Positions 53,032-61,502 are shown, counted from the stretch's first letter. The stretch: DNA of 64,000 nucleotides from Mermis nigrescens (GCA_036768485.1 JAVLUZ010000709.1:124001-188000), one strand, 5' to 3'. Translations and numbers: made by a program. Notes: generated by a model from the sequence alone, not told the origin.

Positions 53032-53376
53032 ATGGCTCCTAAACGTTTACAGAAAAATATTACGTACCTTGATGTGTTGGCCAAGGCGAAACCGAATCAG
53101 CGTAAGGCGATCTTGAAAACGGCCGACAATGAATTAATATTGTGTTTATGCGAATGCATACTGAATGTACTAAACGGCAACGTTCCTGTCAAACCACACG
53201 AGCTTGAAAAACTAAGCAGATACAAATCGCACCTCCGTCAGATAAGCGCACAGGATAGGTCGATAAAGCAGAAAAAAGTATTACTAGTGCAGAAAGGTGG
53301 TTTTTTGCCAATATTACTGGCGCCTATATTAGGGATAGCTGGTCAATTGCTAGCAGACGCTATAACTAAACGATGA
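53032..53376 (+). CDS. adenovirus pX-like / membrane-active small virion protein, right arm
   Basis: 114 residues. A basic, helical amino part with CLCECILNVLNGNVP is followed by a lysine-rich linker and a hydrophobic tail GGFLPILLAPILGIAG (about residues 89-104) ending in KR. Polintons and adintoviruses commonly encode this type of protein, likened to adenovirus core or membrane-lytic peptides; the exact role is inferred. TATAAAAG lies 37 bp upstream. Its stop overlaps the next ATG (ATGA), so the pair is probably translated from one message. One residue differs from the left copy. Confidence 0.75.
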   Translation: MAPKRLQKNITYLDVLAKAKPNQRKAILKTADNELILCLCECILNVLNGNVPVKPHELEKLSRYKSHLRQISAQDRSIKQKKVLLVQKGGFLPILLAPILGIAGQLLADAITKR

Positions 53377-54089
53377 ATCACACGAATAAAATGATTTTGG
53401 TCCCGCATGAATTTGCGGCGGGAGAAACATCCAAGTACATGACAGATCTGGATCATGAAATGCTAAGAATCGTACGCGATGATTCTGTACCTATTGATGC
53501 TAAAATTTTACAGTATAACCAAATCTTACGTAGGTATCAAATAATGAAGCAAAATATTGAAAAACCGTTTCAGTTAGAAATCAAGGATAGTGAGCAAAAA
53601 GTGGAACAAAATGCAGAAGATGCGATATTCAAAACAGTACCGCACAAATGGCACAAAAATGCTCTATTGCTACTAAAATATGCCCGCGAAAATCCCCATA
53701 TTAAATGGTCGGACAAGGGTGAAATGATTGTTGATGGGAATAAAATTGTGGGTTCAAATATCGTAGATTTAATTAACGATTTTTCACGGACGAGTAAGTC
53801 TAAGCCGGCTACTGGAGCTGACATTTTTCTGCAAAAATTGATGGAAGAAAATGTGCCAAAATCAACAATAATAAATAAGAATCGTCTAAACTTAATGACT
53901 AAAAAAGATGTTTATGTATCACCCGATATGTCTACTCCCGCCTCTCGTGCACAAAGTGTATCATCCGATATGTCTACTCCCGCCCCTACAAGAGCTCGTA
54001 CACAAAGTACACCGGAAGAACCACCAACGCCACCTAGAAGACCTCGTACGCGTAGTTTGCTAAAATCGTGGGCGAAAATAAGTCTATAA
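53373..54089 (+). CDS. unknown Polinton protein, 238 residues, right arm
   Basis: Function unknown. The middle (HKWHKNALLLLKYARENPH, IKWSDKGEMIVDGNKIVGSN) looks like a folded domain. The carboxy end is disordered, with two SPDMSTP/SSDMSTP repeats and an Arg/Pro-rich tail (TPPRRPRTRS) that could contact DNA. The start overlaps the previous stop by four bases; a second ATG at 53391 is possible. The left arm keeps only the first 24 codons. Confidence 0.7.
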   Translation: MNHTNKMILVPHEFAAGETSKYMTDLDHEMLRIVRDDSVPIDAKILQYNQILRRYQIMKQNIEKPFQLEIKDSEQKVEQNAEDAIFKTVPHKWHKNALLLLKYARENPHIKWSDKGEMIVDGNKIVGSNIVDLINDFSRTSKSKPATGADIFLQKLMEENVPKSTIINKNRLNLMTKKDVYVSPDMSTPASRAQSVSSDMSTPAPTRARTQSTPEEPPTPPRRPRTRSLLKSWAKISL

Positions 54090-54092
54090 AAG
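54085..54092 (+). promoter_or_regulatory. TATA box, pVI-like gene
   Basis: TATAAAAG in the context AGTCTATAAAAGAA, 40 bp before the ATG at 54125. Overlaps the preceding stop codon. The same 14-base context recurs at the capsid promoter. Confidence 0.77.
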
Positions 54093-54124
54093 AAATGCAT
54101 GCACTTTATGTACGTATACAAAAA

Positions 54125-54562
54125 ATGCGTCAACAATTTAATCCAGAAAATTTTAACATTTGGCTAGACTATTACGCCGACCAAGCCTCACAGGTTGGGT
54201 ACGGCATGATAGGATTCAAGGGAACTCCATACCAGAGAGGGGCGGGCTTGGGTAATTTTTTTCGATCCCTGTTTCGAATGGCTATCCCACTAATTAAATC
54301 AGCTGGCAAACAGGCTCTAGCATCTGGAGCACATGTAGCTGCTGATGTGCTGCATGGCAGGCCGGTCATTCAGGCTTTAGAAGAGCATGGCAAGGAAGGC
54401 GCTTCGAATTTACTTAGGCAAGCAAGTGAGGTGCTACAACAAAAAGGGCGGGGACTGGGGGTCCGACCAAAGTCTATAAAAGAACCAAAGAATGATATAT
54501 TCTCAAATCATAAACAAAAAGGAAGTAAAAATGTCTCTAATCGATTCAATCTCAGCCGCTAG
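54125..54562 (+). CDS. pVI-like minor virion protein, right arm
   Basis: About 145 residues from the ATG at 54125 (an earlier in-frame ATG is at 54095). The start at 54125 is chosen because the TATAAAAG box at 54085-54092 is then 40 bp upstream, like the other genes; 54095 would lie too close to it. The core GYGMIGFKGTPYQRGAGLGN followed by FFRSLFRMAIPLIKSAG is a glycine-rich amphipathic segment typical of Polinton pVI-like proteins, thought to act in membrane disruption and capsid maturation. It overlaps the capsid promoter and start. Confidence 0.72.
   Translation: MRQQFNPENFNIWLDYYADQASQVGYGMIGFKGTPYQRGAGLGNFFRSLFRMAIPLIKSAGKQALASGAHVAADVLHGRPVIQALEEHGKEGASNLLRQASEVLQQKGRGLGVRPKSIKEPKNDIFSNHKQKGSKNVSNRFNLSR
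54475..54482 (+). promoter_or_regulatory. TATA box, capsid-protease-penton unit
   Basis: TATAAAAG in the context AAAGTCTATAAAAGAA, 56 bp before the ATG at 54531. Lies inside the pVI-like gene. Confidence 0.77.
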
Positions 54563-55841
54563 CACAAAAAGCGAGTTGGATTTTTTCACAGTACCTCCGA
54601 CTCAGGTTGTTGTGAAACGAGGATATTGGGATGAAATCAATTTGACTAACCCAGTAACAGATGAAGGTCCGTACGAATTTCACCTACCTCCCGACCCTCA
54701 TTTCTTACAACTAAATAAAAATTACATTTACATGCAGCTCTCTTTAAATCCTGGCCTTATGCCAGCAGGAGCTGATGGTAAAATTCCTGCCACACCCGCT
54801 GTCGCACCCATTAATTTGATTGGCAAAACATTTTTCAGACAAGTAAAATTATTTTTGAATGGTAAATTAGTTCACGATAGTAGCGATAAATACGCGTACA
54901 GAGCTTTTCTAGAAACTGAATTAAATTATAATTGGGATGCAAAAAACTCGCATTTGCAATCCTCCTTGTACACACAAGATACTAAACATGATTCTGAAAA
55001 TAATAGTGGCTTTCAAACTCGTGTTCATTATTTTAAAGGTAAAGCGATAGTCGAAGTAATGGCCCCACTTCACATTGACCTTTTTTTGCAAGATAGGTTT
55101 TTGCTGAATTACACCGATTTAAGACTCGAACTAAACAGAAATACGGATGCATTTGTTTTAGAAAGTCCGGGTGGTGCCCTAGATGCTCATCTTAGCATAC
55201 AACAAATTAAATTTTATGTTCGCAAAGCAGAAATTCTAGAAAGCACGTCGCTAGCTATAGAACAAGTTTTAGCAAGTAATACAATTAAATATCCAATACG
55301 TAGAGTGATGATGATGAGTTTACATATTTCAAGTACATCTCAATCCACCCCACTCAATACATTGTTCTCTGGGCAGCTTCCAAGGCGTCTGATTTTTGGT
55401 TGCGTTGACGCTGATGCATTCAGAGGAAATATAAAAAAGTCGCCATTCAATTTTAAGTCTTACAGCATAAACGAGGTTAAAGTGATTTCTGGTGGCGTAA
55501 CTTACCCCTCTCACCCACTGAAACTAGATTTCAAAAACAATAAGTATTTAAGAGCGTTTAATCAGCTTTTCGAGACACTAGATATTGCTAGAGAAAATAA
55601 AGGCAATGGCTTAACTAGAGAAGGGTTCAAAAACGGTCAATGCCTCTTTGCTTTTGACCTAACACCTGATGAAGATGACGGTGGGCATTGGGATTTAATA
55701 AAAGAAGGCACAACAAGCATTGAAATATCATTTGCTGAAAAAATTCCTGACACTGGCATAGAAGTAATAGTATACGCTGAATTTGACAATTTAATCATGT
55801 TAGATAAGCACCGCAATATAATGTATGATTATACTGCATAA
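54531..55841 (+). CDS. major capsid protein (double jelly roll), right arm
   Basis: 436 residues from the ATG at 54531 (SLIDSISAASTKSELDFF). An upstream in-frame ATG at 54492 is only 17 bp from the TATAAAAG box, so it would probably not be in the message. The sequence is of the F54H12.2 type, identified as the Polinton major capsid protein with two jelly-roll domains: an early PPTQVVVKRGYWDEINL, then FFRQVKLFLNGKLVHDSS and YAYRAFLETELNYNWDAK. It forms the icosahedral shell with the penton protein. The protease ATG lies two bases after its stop, so they are likely co-transcribed. Intact in this arm. Confidence 0.92.
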   Translation: MSLIDSISAASTKSELDFFTVPPTQVVVKRGYWDEINLTNPVTDEGPYEFHLPPDPHFLQLNKNYIYMQLSLNPGLMPAGADGKIPATPAVAPINLIGKTFFRQVKLFLNGKLVHDSSDKYAYRAFLETELNYNWDAKNSHLQSSLYTQDTKHDSENNSGFQTRVHYFKGKAIVEVMAPLHIDLFLQDRFLLNYTDLRLELNRNTDAFVLESPGGALDAHLSIQQIKFYVRKAEILESTSLAIEQVLASNTIKYPIRRVMMMSLHISSTSQSTPLNTLFSGQLPRRLIFGCVDADAFRGNIKKSPFNFKSYSINEVKVISGGVTYPSHPLKLDFKNNKYLRAFNQLFETLDIARENKGNGLTREGFKNGQCLFAFDLTPDEDDGGHWDLIKEGTTSIEISFAEKIPDTGIEVIVYAEFDNLIMLDKHRNIMYDYTA

Positions 55842-55843
55842 AG

Positions 55844-56353
55844 ATGAATACTTTTCAACTAAAGAACGCACTAAATAGTGACTGCGCCGTTAGACCGATT
55901 TTTGTTGGTGTTTTTCCGAGCGATAAACTGCCGCCAATTTTTTCTAAACCATCTGCATTAGTTATCAATACAGATCCGAGTACTCAGCCAGGTTCTCACT
56001 GGGTATGCATGTTTTATAACACACAGAACGAATGCGAATATTTTGACAGCTACGGACTGCCGCCTGACGAAAAAACGCAAAATTACATCTTACAGTATGC
56101 TGATAAAATTAAGCATAATAAAAAATGCATACAACAACCATTAACGTCTACATGTGGGCAATTATGCATATACTTTCTGGTTTGGCGGAGCAGAGAGGTG
56201 CCCATGAAATTAATTATGAAAAGTTTAGACAAAAGGTTTTCTGATGATTTTGTGACGGGTTTTGTCAACAGTCTATTTAAGATCAGCACAGTTGTAGTAG
56301 ACAATGATTTTATAATTAATCAAACGTGTAAAAAATGGATCAATTCTATGTAA
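55844..56353 (+). CDS. adenain-type cysteine protease, right arm
   Basis: 169 residues of the adenovirus protease/Ulp1 clan, which matures capsid proteins. The catalytic set is in order: H52 in GSHWVCMFYN, D68 in YFDSYG, Q97/Q98 in IQQPLTS and C104 in TSTCGQLC. The length is a little below adenain. It starts two bases after the capsid stop and overlaps the penton gene by 19 bases, and it has no TATA box of its own. Identical in the two arms. Confidence 0.92.
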   Translation: MNTFQLKNALNSDCAVRPIFVGVFPSDKLPPIFSKPSALVINTDPSTQPGSHWVCMFYNTQNECEYFDSYGLPPDEKTQNYILQYADKIKHNKKCIQQPLTSTCGQLCIYFLVWRSREVPMKLIMKSLDKRFSDDFVTGFVNSLFKISTVVVDNDFIINQTCKKWINSM

Positions 56354-57087
56354 CTTTACCGAGTAACACTGCTAGCGATAAACAAAATACCCCATCCGAA
56401 TTTACCGTACATTTACCACAAAAAATTAAGTTAACTGGAGATTGGGAATGTGGTCTATGTCAGCTAATCTACCCACACAATTGGGAAACGCTAAAAACTG
56501 AAAAAACTGATATTCATATAACAGACGTTGATGACGACGATCATGTAATTAAGATACCGCTAGGGTGTTACGACTCAATACATGAATTTGTTGAGACGTT
56601 GCAATTCTGCCTTCTGAATGGGGGCGAAATTGTGAAAAAGGGAATATTTTTTAAGTACTTTAGTACGATAAAACGAGTACAAACAATATTGTACAGTGAA
56701 TTCGTAAAATCAGTAACATTACCACCAGAGATAACCAAAATTTTAGGGTTTCAAGATGGCAAAATAACGAAATCAGCATGGGGCGTTAATGAACCAAACA
56801 TGCACGTTGGGGGCATTGAAGTATTGTACATTTACGCAAATATTTTAGAACCGCAAATTGTTGGAGATGTGTCGGCTCCCTTATTACGCATAGTAAATGT
56901 TGAAGGTTCCTATCCTAAGATAATCGACAAAACCTTCGACTTTCCTCACTATGTCCCCATTCTTGTTAAGGACATTTCGAGTATCAAAATCAACATTAAA
57001 GACGATTTAGATGAATTTATTCCGTTTATTTCTGGAAAAGTGATTGTCAAGTTACATTTTCGGAAAATTAAACCTTCTTATTTCTAA
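56335..57087 (+). CDS. minor capsid (penton) protein, single jelly roll, right arm
   Basis: 250 residues of the Polinton penton family, which fills the vertices of the capsid. The opening FYVTLPSNTASDKQNTPSEF followed by LPQKIKLTGDWECGLCQLIY is the family signature. The carboxy part ends in beta-rich ISGKVIVKLHFRKIKPSYF. Its start is inside the protease gene, so it probably shares the capsid transcript. One residue differs between arms (K here, E in the left). Confidence 0.88.
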   Translation: MDQFYVTLPSNTASDKQNTPSEFTVHLPQKIKLTGDWECGLCQLIYPHNWETLKTEKTDIHITDVDDDDHVIKIPLGCYDSIHEFVETLQFCLLNGGEIVKKGIFFKYFSTIKRVQTILYSEFVKSVTLPPEITKILGFQDGKITKSAWGVNEPNMHVGGIEVLYIYANILEPQIVGDVSAPLLRIVNVEGSYPKIIDKTFDFPHYVPILVKDISSIKINIKDDLDEFIPFISGKVIVKLHFRKIKPSYF

Positions 57088-57094
57088 TAAGGGC

Positions 57095-57102
57095 TATATA
57101 AG
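57095..57102 (+). promoter_or_regulatory. TATA box, TBP gene
   Basis: TATATAAG, 47 bp before the ATG at 57142, directly after the penton stop. TBP could act on its own promoter. Confidence 0.8.
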
Positions 57103-57141
57103 AGTCTTGCACCCTAATTAATCGCCAGTGTTGCTATAAAG

Positions 57142-57684
57142 ATGGCTACGATACAAAACGTCGTTTCGAGCGCTCGGCTTTCAGCCAAATTGCTAGATTT
57201 GTACAAGATTGCTAAAATTTGTGAAGGAGTTGAGTACGATCATAAACGATTCAATGCAATGATAATACGAATTAAGGAACCAAAAGCTACGGGTCTGCTG
57301 TTTAGCTCGGGAAAGCTAGTATGCGTTGGTGCGAAAAGCGTGGCTGAAAATAAAATGGCGAATGAAAAAATTTGCGAACTTTTGCGAAAAAGCGGCTACA
57401 AAATACAAGTCACTAATCTTCGCATACACAATATCGTTGGTTCGGGCAAAGTTGGCGCGAAGATAAACTTAACTTCGCTCGCCAACACACACAAAAAAAT
57501 CGTAGAATACGAGCCTGAATTATTTCCAGGGCTAAAACTCGCATTTGCCGATAGCAAGGCAACAGCCTTAATATTTACAAGCGGAAAAATTGTAGTTACT
57601 GGGCTAAAAACTGAAGCTCAGCTGCATAGGTTTTATAAAAAAGTAATATTTCTGCTCGACATGTTCAAGACAACTGGCGCCTGA
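57142..57684 (+). CDS. TATA-binding protein (TBP core), right arm
   Basis: 180 residues forming essentially only the saddle-shaped DNA-binding core of TBP, the factor that recognises TATA boxes and nucleates transcription. Two direct repeats are visible: FNAMIIRIKEPKATGLLFSS with GKLVCVGAKS, and EYEPELFPGLKLAFADSKA with LIFTSGKIVVTGLKTEAQ. The four phenylalanines that wedge into the minor groove in known TBPs are at F37, F54, F128 and F145. The long variable amino-terminal arm of animal TBPs is absent. It has its own TATATAAG box 47 bp upstream and is the last gene before the tip. One residue differs from the left copy. TBP is not a standard Polinton gene; capture from a host or large virus is inferred. 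Confidence 0.93.
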   Translation: MATIQNVVSSARLSAKLLDLYKIAKICEGVEYDHKRFNAMIIRIKEPKATGLLFSSGKLVCVGAKSVAENKMANEKICELLRKSGYKIQVTNLRIHNIVGSGKVGAKINLTSLANTHKKIVEYEPELFPGLKLAFADSKATALIFTSGKIVVTGLKTEAQLHRFYKKVIFLLDMFKTTGA

Positions 57685-57822
57685 ATGCTACATAAAAAAC
57701 AACTTGGCGCTTTGCCGAGTCATACGTTGCATAAAAAACCATGTGCGACGCGAGTTGCTTGCTAGCTGTGAAAGAATGCGTGGGCGGATTAGGAAGCGCG
57801 CTAGTAGCAGGGTCAGTCCAAA
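57685..57822. other. subterminal non-coding region of the right arm
   Basis: Between the TBP stop and the terminal hairpin. Contains two direct ACATAAAAAAC/GCATAAAAAAC repeats (57690-57741) and a CTTGGCGCTTTGCCGAG imperfect stem. Mirrored at 43137-43274. Confidence 0.5.
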
Positions 57823-57871
57823 CAGAGTCTCTATGCTTTAGCACTGTATATGCTTCAGCACGGAGACTCTG
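57823..57871. promoter_or_regulatory. right terminal hairpin with internal repeats
   Basis: Mirror of 43088-43136. CAGAGTCTC (57823-57831) and GAGACTCTG (57863-57871) enclose ATGCTTTAGCAC (57833-57844) and ATGCTTCAGCAC (57850-57861). Confidence 0.6.
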
Positions 57872-57891
57872 AAAGGTCGGGCTTTACTACT

Positions 57892-57897
57892 TATATT
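57892..57897. repeat. right 6-bp target site duplication of the Polinton
   Basis: TATATT immediately after GGTCGGGCTTTACTACT. Matches 43062-43067 exactly. Confidence 0.93.
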
Positions 57898-57972
57898 ATT
57901 GTAAGTTTCATGCGTTGTGTAATTTTCCAATGTTTGATGCTCAACTTTTAAACTTATTACATAGATGTTTAT

Positions 57973-59071
57973 TACACATGTGCCAGGGCCGCTCTTTTTG
58001 CTGGGGCCGGGGCCGGGGCCTGGGCCCCAGTGCCGGGGCCTGGCCGGGGCCTGTACAAAACATATACCCTATACTTACTAAGCTATACCAAGCATCCACA
58101 TTATTTCTATACTGACCTAACATCTTAGTATTACTATTGTAAGCAATTACATATTGCTTTAATGAATTAAAGACTTAAAAATAAGCAGATAAAAGAGAAA
58201 TAAACAAAAAATTAATAAATAATTGTGAACATAGCTGTTAGGCATAGAAAACAATAAGCTAAGCTGAACAGAATATGACTTTTCTAGAGTATTTATGCTG
58301 ATTCGATGAAAGAAATAGACGAGCAAAACAGTACAATACAAAAGATTACGATTACATTGCACGAGAAATAAGTAACCCAGAGATTAACTGCACGCTTGAA
58401 AAACTTATCTCTAGAATATCAACAAAATCATAGGGGCGAAAAATGCTTGTATGACGAAAAATCATTTACCAAGATTAGGGAGCATGCATAATCAAATTAA
58501 AATAATATTTAAAAAATTAATTGAAAACCACACAAAAATGAAGACATTTGCTCTATTATTTGGCGCACAGCGCCCAAAATCAGTGAAAAATCGCATATAT
58601 TAAAGCAAACGAATTCTATCTGGATGATAAAATAAGTTGCCATACCCTAGCATTTTTTAAGGTACATAAGTACATACATCGATTTATAAAACAATTTTAC
58701 AGACACTGGTGAAAGTCCCTTGCATTTTAAACTTTATTGTCTAAGAATTATCGGTCAAACGTGCTTATTTTCGCAATAAAAATTGTTAATTGAGCTAAGC
58801 TATTCAAGAATGTATCGAATTGTTTCAATGCTCACTCAAATCTTTATTATTAGATTACCTGAAGCGAAACATAACAGTAGCCTAAGCTTAATTTTAACGG
58901 AATTCAGCTTATTTTTGCGAATAAATAAATATTATGTTGCGTAATTCGGCAAAAAAGATTAATTTTGTTCGATTTTCATTAATTTTTCATCGTTTTTACA
59001 GGCCCTGGCCTGGCCTGGCCCGGGGCCGGGGCCGGGGTTGGGCCCTGGCGCCAGGGCCTGGCACATCTCTA
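57973..59071. mobile_element. hAT-like element with GGGGCC/GGCCTGG arrays
   Basis: Left end TACACATGTGCCAGGGCC and right end GGCCTGGCACATCTCTA. Flanks ATGTTTAT (57965-57972) and ATATTTAT (59072-59079) match at 7 of 8. GGGGCCGGGGCC arrays lie inside both ends. No transposase recognised; the interior is AT-rich. Confidence 0.72.
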
Positions 59072-59084
59072 ATATTTATATACA

Positions 59085-59267
59085 TTGGCAGTTTTAACGG
59101 CCTCATCGAAACGGAATTTTTCAAACTTTGGTTTTGTCCATTCAAAATTGAGAAATTCACTGAGCACTGATACAGTCCGAAAGTTGGGGTTCATTAAAAT
59201 CAATGCTGATCAGCTTTATTATCCAACCATGATGGATACTAGTGATTGTGATGATAGGAATATGTGA
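59085..59267 (+). pseudogene. hAT transposase fragment, C-terminal dimerisation domain
   Basis: A 60-codon open frame with SSKRNFSNFGFVHSKLRNSL followed by TVRKLGFIKINADQLYY, matching the hAT dimerisation motif of the class with F---G-VHSK-RN-L. The upstream transposase is not visible. It is interpreted as the end of the hAT transposon (42891-59484) into which the Polinton inserted. Confidence 0.72.
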
Positions 59268-59787
59268 CCACTGATTACTGATTGACACAGCCACAATCGA
59301 ATAGAGCTTTCTTTTAAACATGTCCTACTTTTCATGTTAGGTCCTTTAATATGTCACAAAGTAAGCCAAGTCAATGTTTATAAGTGTATACAGACAACTC
59401 TGGTGTGTATCAGGAAAAACCCGCCAAAAACCCACCTAAACCCCCAAAAACCTAAAACACAAAATTTTAAAATCTGGGTTTTTGGTAATGTAAGTTCTGC
59501 GTGTCTTTTGGCCAATATATCTTCCAACAGTAATCTTTCAACGTGCTTAATCCTTACTGCTTGTTTAGGCCCAGTGAATGCGAAAAAGACAAGCCAGTTT
59601 GATTTGATTCTCTGTGTTTTGCATGCTGTCTGTTTTCTACTCTATACAACCAGCATTGCCAGGTGAAAATTTTAGAAACTGCCACATATCTTGAGAAAAA
59701 CTGCCTTTCCATGCACAAAGTATATGGAAAGGGCCAAAAAAACTACCACGGGTCCCTTTAAAAACTGCCACCTTGTGGTTAAGGATA

Positions 59788-59890
59788 GTGATCGACTGGG
59801 GCCCTGGCCCCAGCTATCCCCAGCCATTTTCAGCATCCCCGGCCCCAGCAGGGGCAAGGTCAATAAAATGGCTGGGGCCGGGGGAAAATT
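59788..59890. mobile_element. orphan hAT-like end with GGGGCC array
   Basis: TAGTGATCGACTGGGGCCC followed by repeats of CCCCAGC and GGCTGGGGCC. The other end is not found in the window. Confidence 0.5.
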
Positions 59891-61500
59891 TAGTGTAATT
59901 CGTATTTTGTACAGGATGTGAGTGATACTGCCAGTTATTTATCAATGGGCAAGCGTTAATTTTGAGAACAGTACTGATTCGACCATATGAATACTTAGTC
60001 CTTGTTATATCTTTCCTACTGTGCATAAATGAGCTTCTACTGAATAAATGTTCAGGACAATCTGTATGTTTTCAATTCCTTCAATTGACTAATTGAACCA
60101 AATTCTACTTTCATCTCATTTATTTGTAGCTAGTGGCTAAAAGATTTAGAGTTGACAAATACGTTCTATTTCTAGGTGGAAATTGTACCTTTTCAAAAAA
60201 CTATTTTTACAAACAACACTTTTACATTTAATTAAATGGGAAGTGCCTGCTTTGAAACGAGTTTTTTGTGTAATAGTTATTAGGACAGAATGTAATTATA
60301 CGCGAATGTAAACTGCGCTGCGCATTTGATCTGATAAACTATATATGTCACATTTATTACATCCAATACCTATTCCGCCCAATCCCTACATCTCTGTGAT
60401 TCCAATACTTCTGTTTCTGGTTTTGTTAATAGATATTATTACTTCTGTTTTTCATTGAAGCTTTCTCATTTATACTCAAAGTCTTTGTTTCTTATTTTAA
60501 CTTGCTTTGAAAATTTATGCTCTGTTAGGGCATTGACTGTGTGCCATCATTTCTTCTACACGCTTCCCGGGGGGGAATGAAATCAAAAAAATTTTAAAGT
60601 GCCTTTTGTACCATAAAAACGCTTGATATCCGTTGAGGACACGATTTTTAAGCATTTCTGAAGATGCTCTTTTTTTTAACATAGAAACACGAAAAAATTC
60701 CAAAAAATTGTATTAAATTGACCAAAATATAGTCAAAAAGTGACTATTTAATGTCAATTTGGCGCAAACCGCTACAAATTTGACAATTTTGAGCCATTTG
60801 ATAGCTAAAAACGCTAAAATCTAGACACTTCCTATGATTTTTCTAAAAAAGTATGAATTCTGGGGGTGGGTAAAAATTTTTTGCGGAAAATAAAAAATTT
60901 TTTCTTGGTAGGGGGGTGAAAACCCCTAAACCCCCATGATCATGTATGCTAACTTCTATAAGTTAGCTCACAAAAATACATCAGCCTGCCTATTAAATCT
61001 GTGTCCAGCAAATGCAAATTCGAGTCAGCTCGTGATTTAGCTAATGGTTAAAGAAGTCGATTGAAGCCAGAAAATCTTCAGAAGCTCTTATTTCTAAAGC
61101 ATAATTTGCGAGCAATTGGATTCAATACGTGGAAGCTCACAAGCACTTAGGCTGATGAACATGTAGAATGCGGAGTAATCAGCAGCAGCAGCAGTAGTGC
61201 AGATTCAAATATGTAACATTGAGTGTGATAATAGCAGCGACATATAATTTATTGATGATTCAGACAATGAAACACTGATCTAAATGTTTCTTGTGATATA
61301 AATAGTAATAAAACTTGATTCGAAAAGGCGCACCTAACTTTGCGCTTGCCATTTACTACTGAATGGAACAGTTGCTTATTACACTGGACAACAACAATTT
61401 TGCATCAGAAACAAAATTAATTGATTCTTAATCAAGTTTTTGCGCTCATTCCGAATCTGGCCATAGAATTTCTCAAGCAAGTCAATTTTTTGAGATATAT
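59891..61500. other. non-coding stretch with one probable dispersed repeat
   Basis: No gene recognised. About 60530-60950 resembles other G-run repeats of this window (AAGTATGAATTCTGGGGGTG and GTGAAAACCCCTAAACCCCC), but no ends or duplication were found. Confidence 0.35.
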
Positions 61501-61502
61501 GC

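Larger units (their letters stand above)
43068..57891. mobile_element. palindromic Polinton/Maverick (adintovirus-like) element encoding a TATA-binding protein
   Basis: A 14,824-bp virus-derived transposon bounded by AGTAGTAAAGCCCGACC and its reverse complement and by exact TATATT duplications. Hallmark genes are the rve-type integrase with chromodomain, packaging ATPase, adenain-type protease, double jelly-roll capsid protein and single jelly-roll penton protein. Each is present twice, in mirror orientation, so the terminal inverted repeats cover all but 85 central bases. DNA polymerase B, normally the largest Polinton gene, is absent from both arms. Each arm ends with a TBP gene, unexpected for this group. 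The arms differ by a few substitutions, single-base indels and a 924-bp deletion in the left arm, which argues against an assembly artefact. Several genes are broken, so this copy is probably no longer autonomous. Confidence 0.93.
50060..57891 (+). repeat. right arm of the Polinton palindrome (more complete)
   Basis: Holds the full gene set on the plus strand, from the zinc-binding protein near the centre to TBP at the tip. The only frameshift not shared with the left arm is in the ATPase. Confidence 0.95.
42891..59484 (+). mobile_element. probable hAT transposon split by the Polinton and another element
   Basis: Exact 8-bp GTAATGTA at 42883-42890 and 59485-59492 bounds a region with inverted GGGTTTTTGGG/CCCAAAAACCC arrays at its two ends (42905-42985 and 59410-59480). 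The terminal bases beginning CAGGGCTGGCATGAG are poorly matched at the right end. A hAT dimerisation domain survives at 59085-59267 in plus orientation. Confidence 0.5.

Noticed and set aside
43068..57891. Palindrome as an assembly or fold-back read artefact
   Set aside because: The arms differ by substitutions, separate indels and a 924-bp deletion, and a single exact TATATT duplication flanks the whole; an artefact would give identical arms. Raw reads would still settle it.
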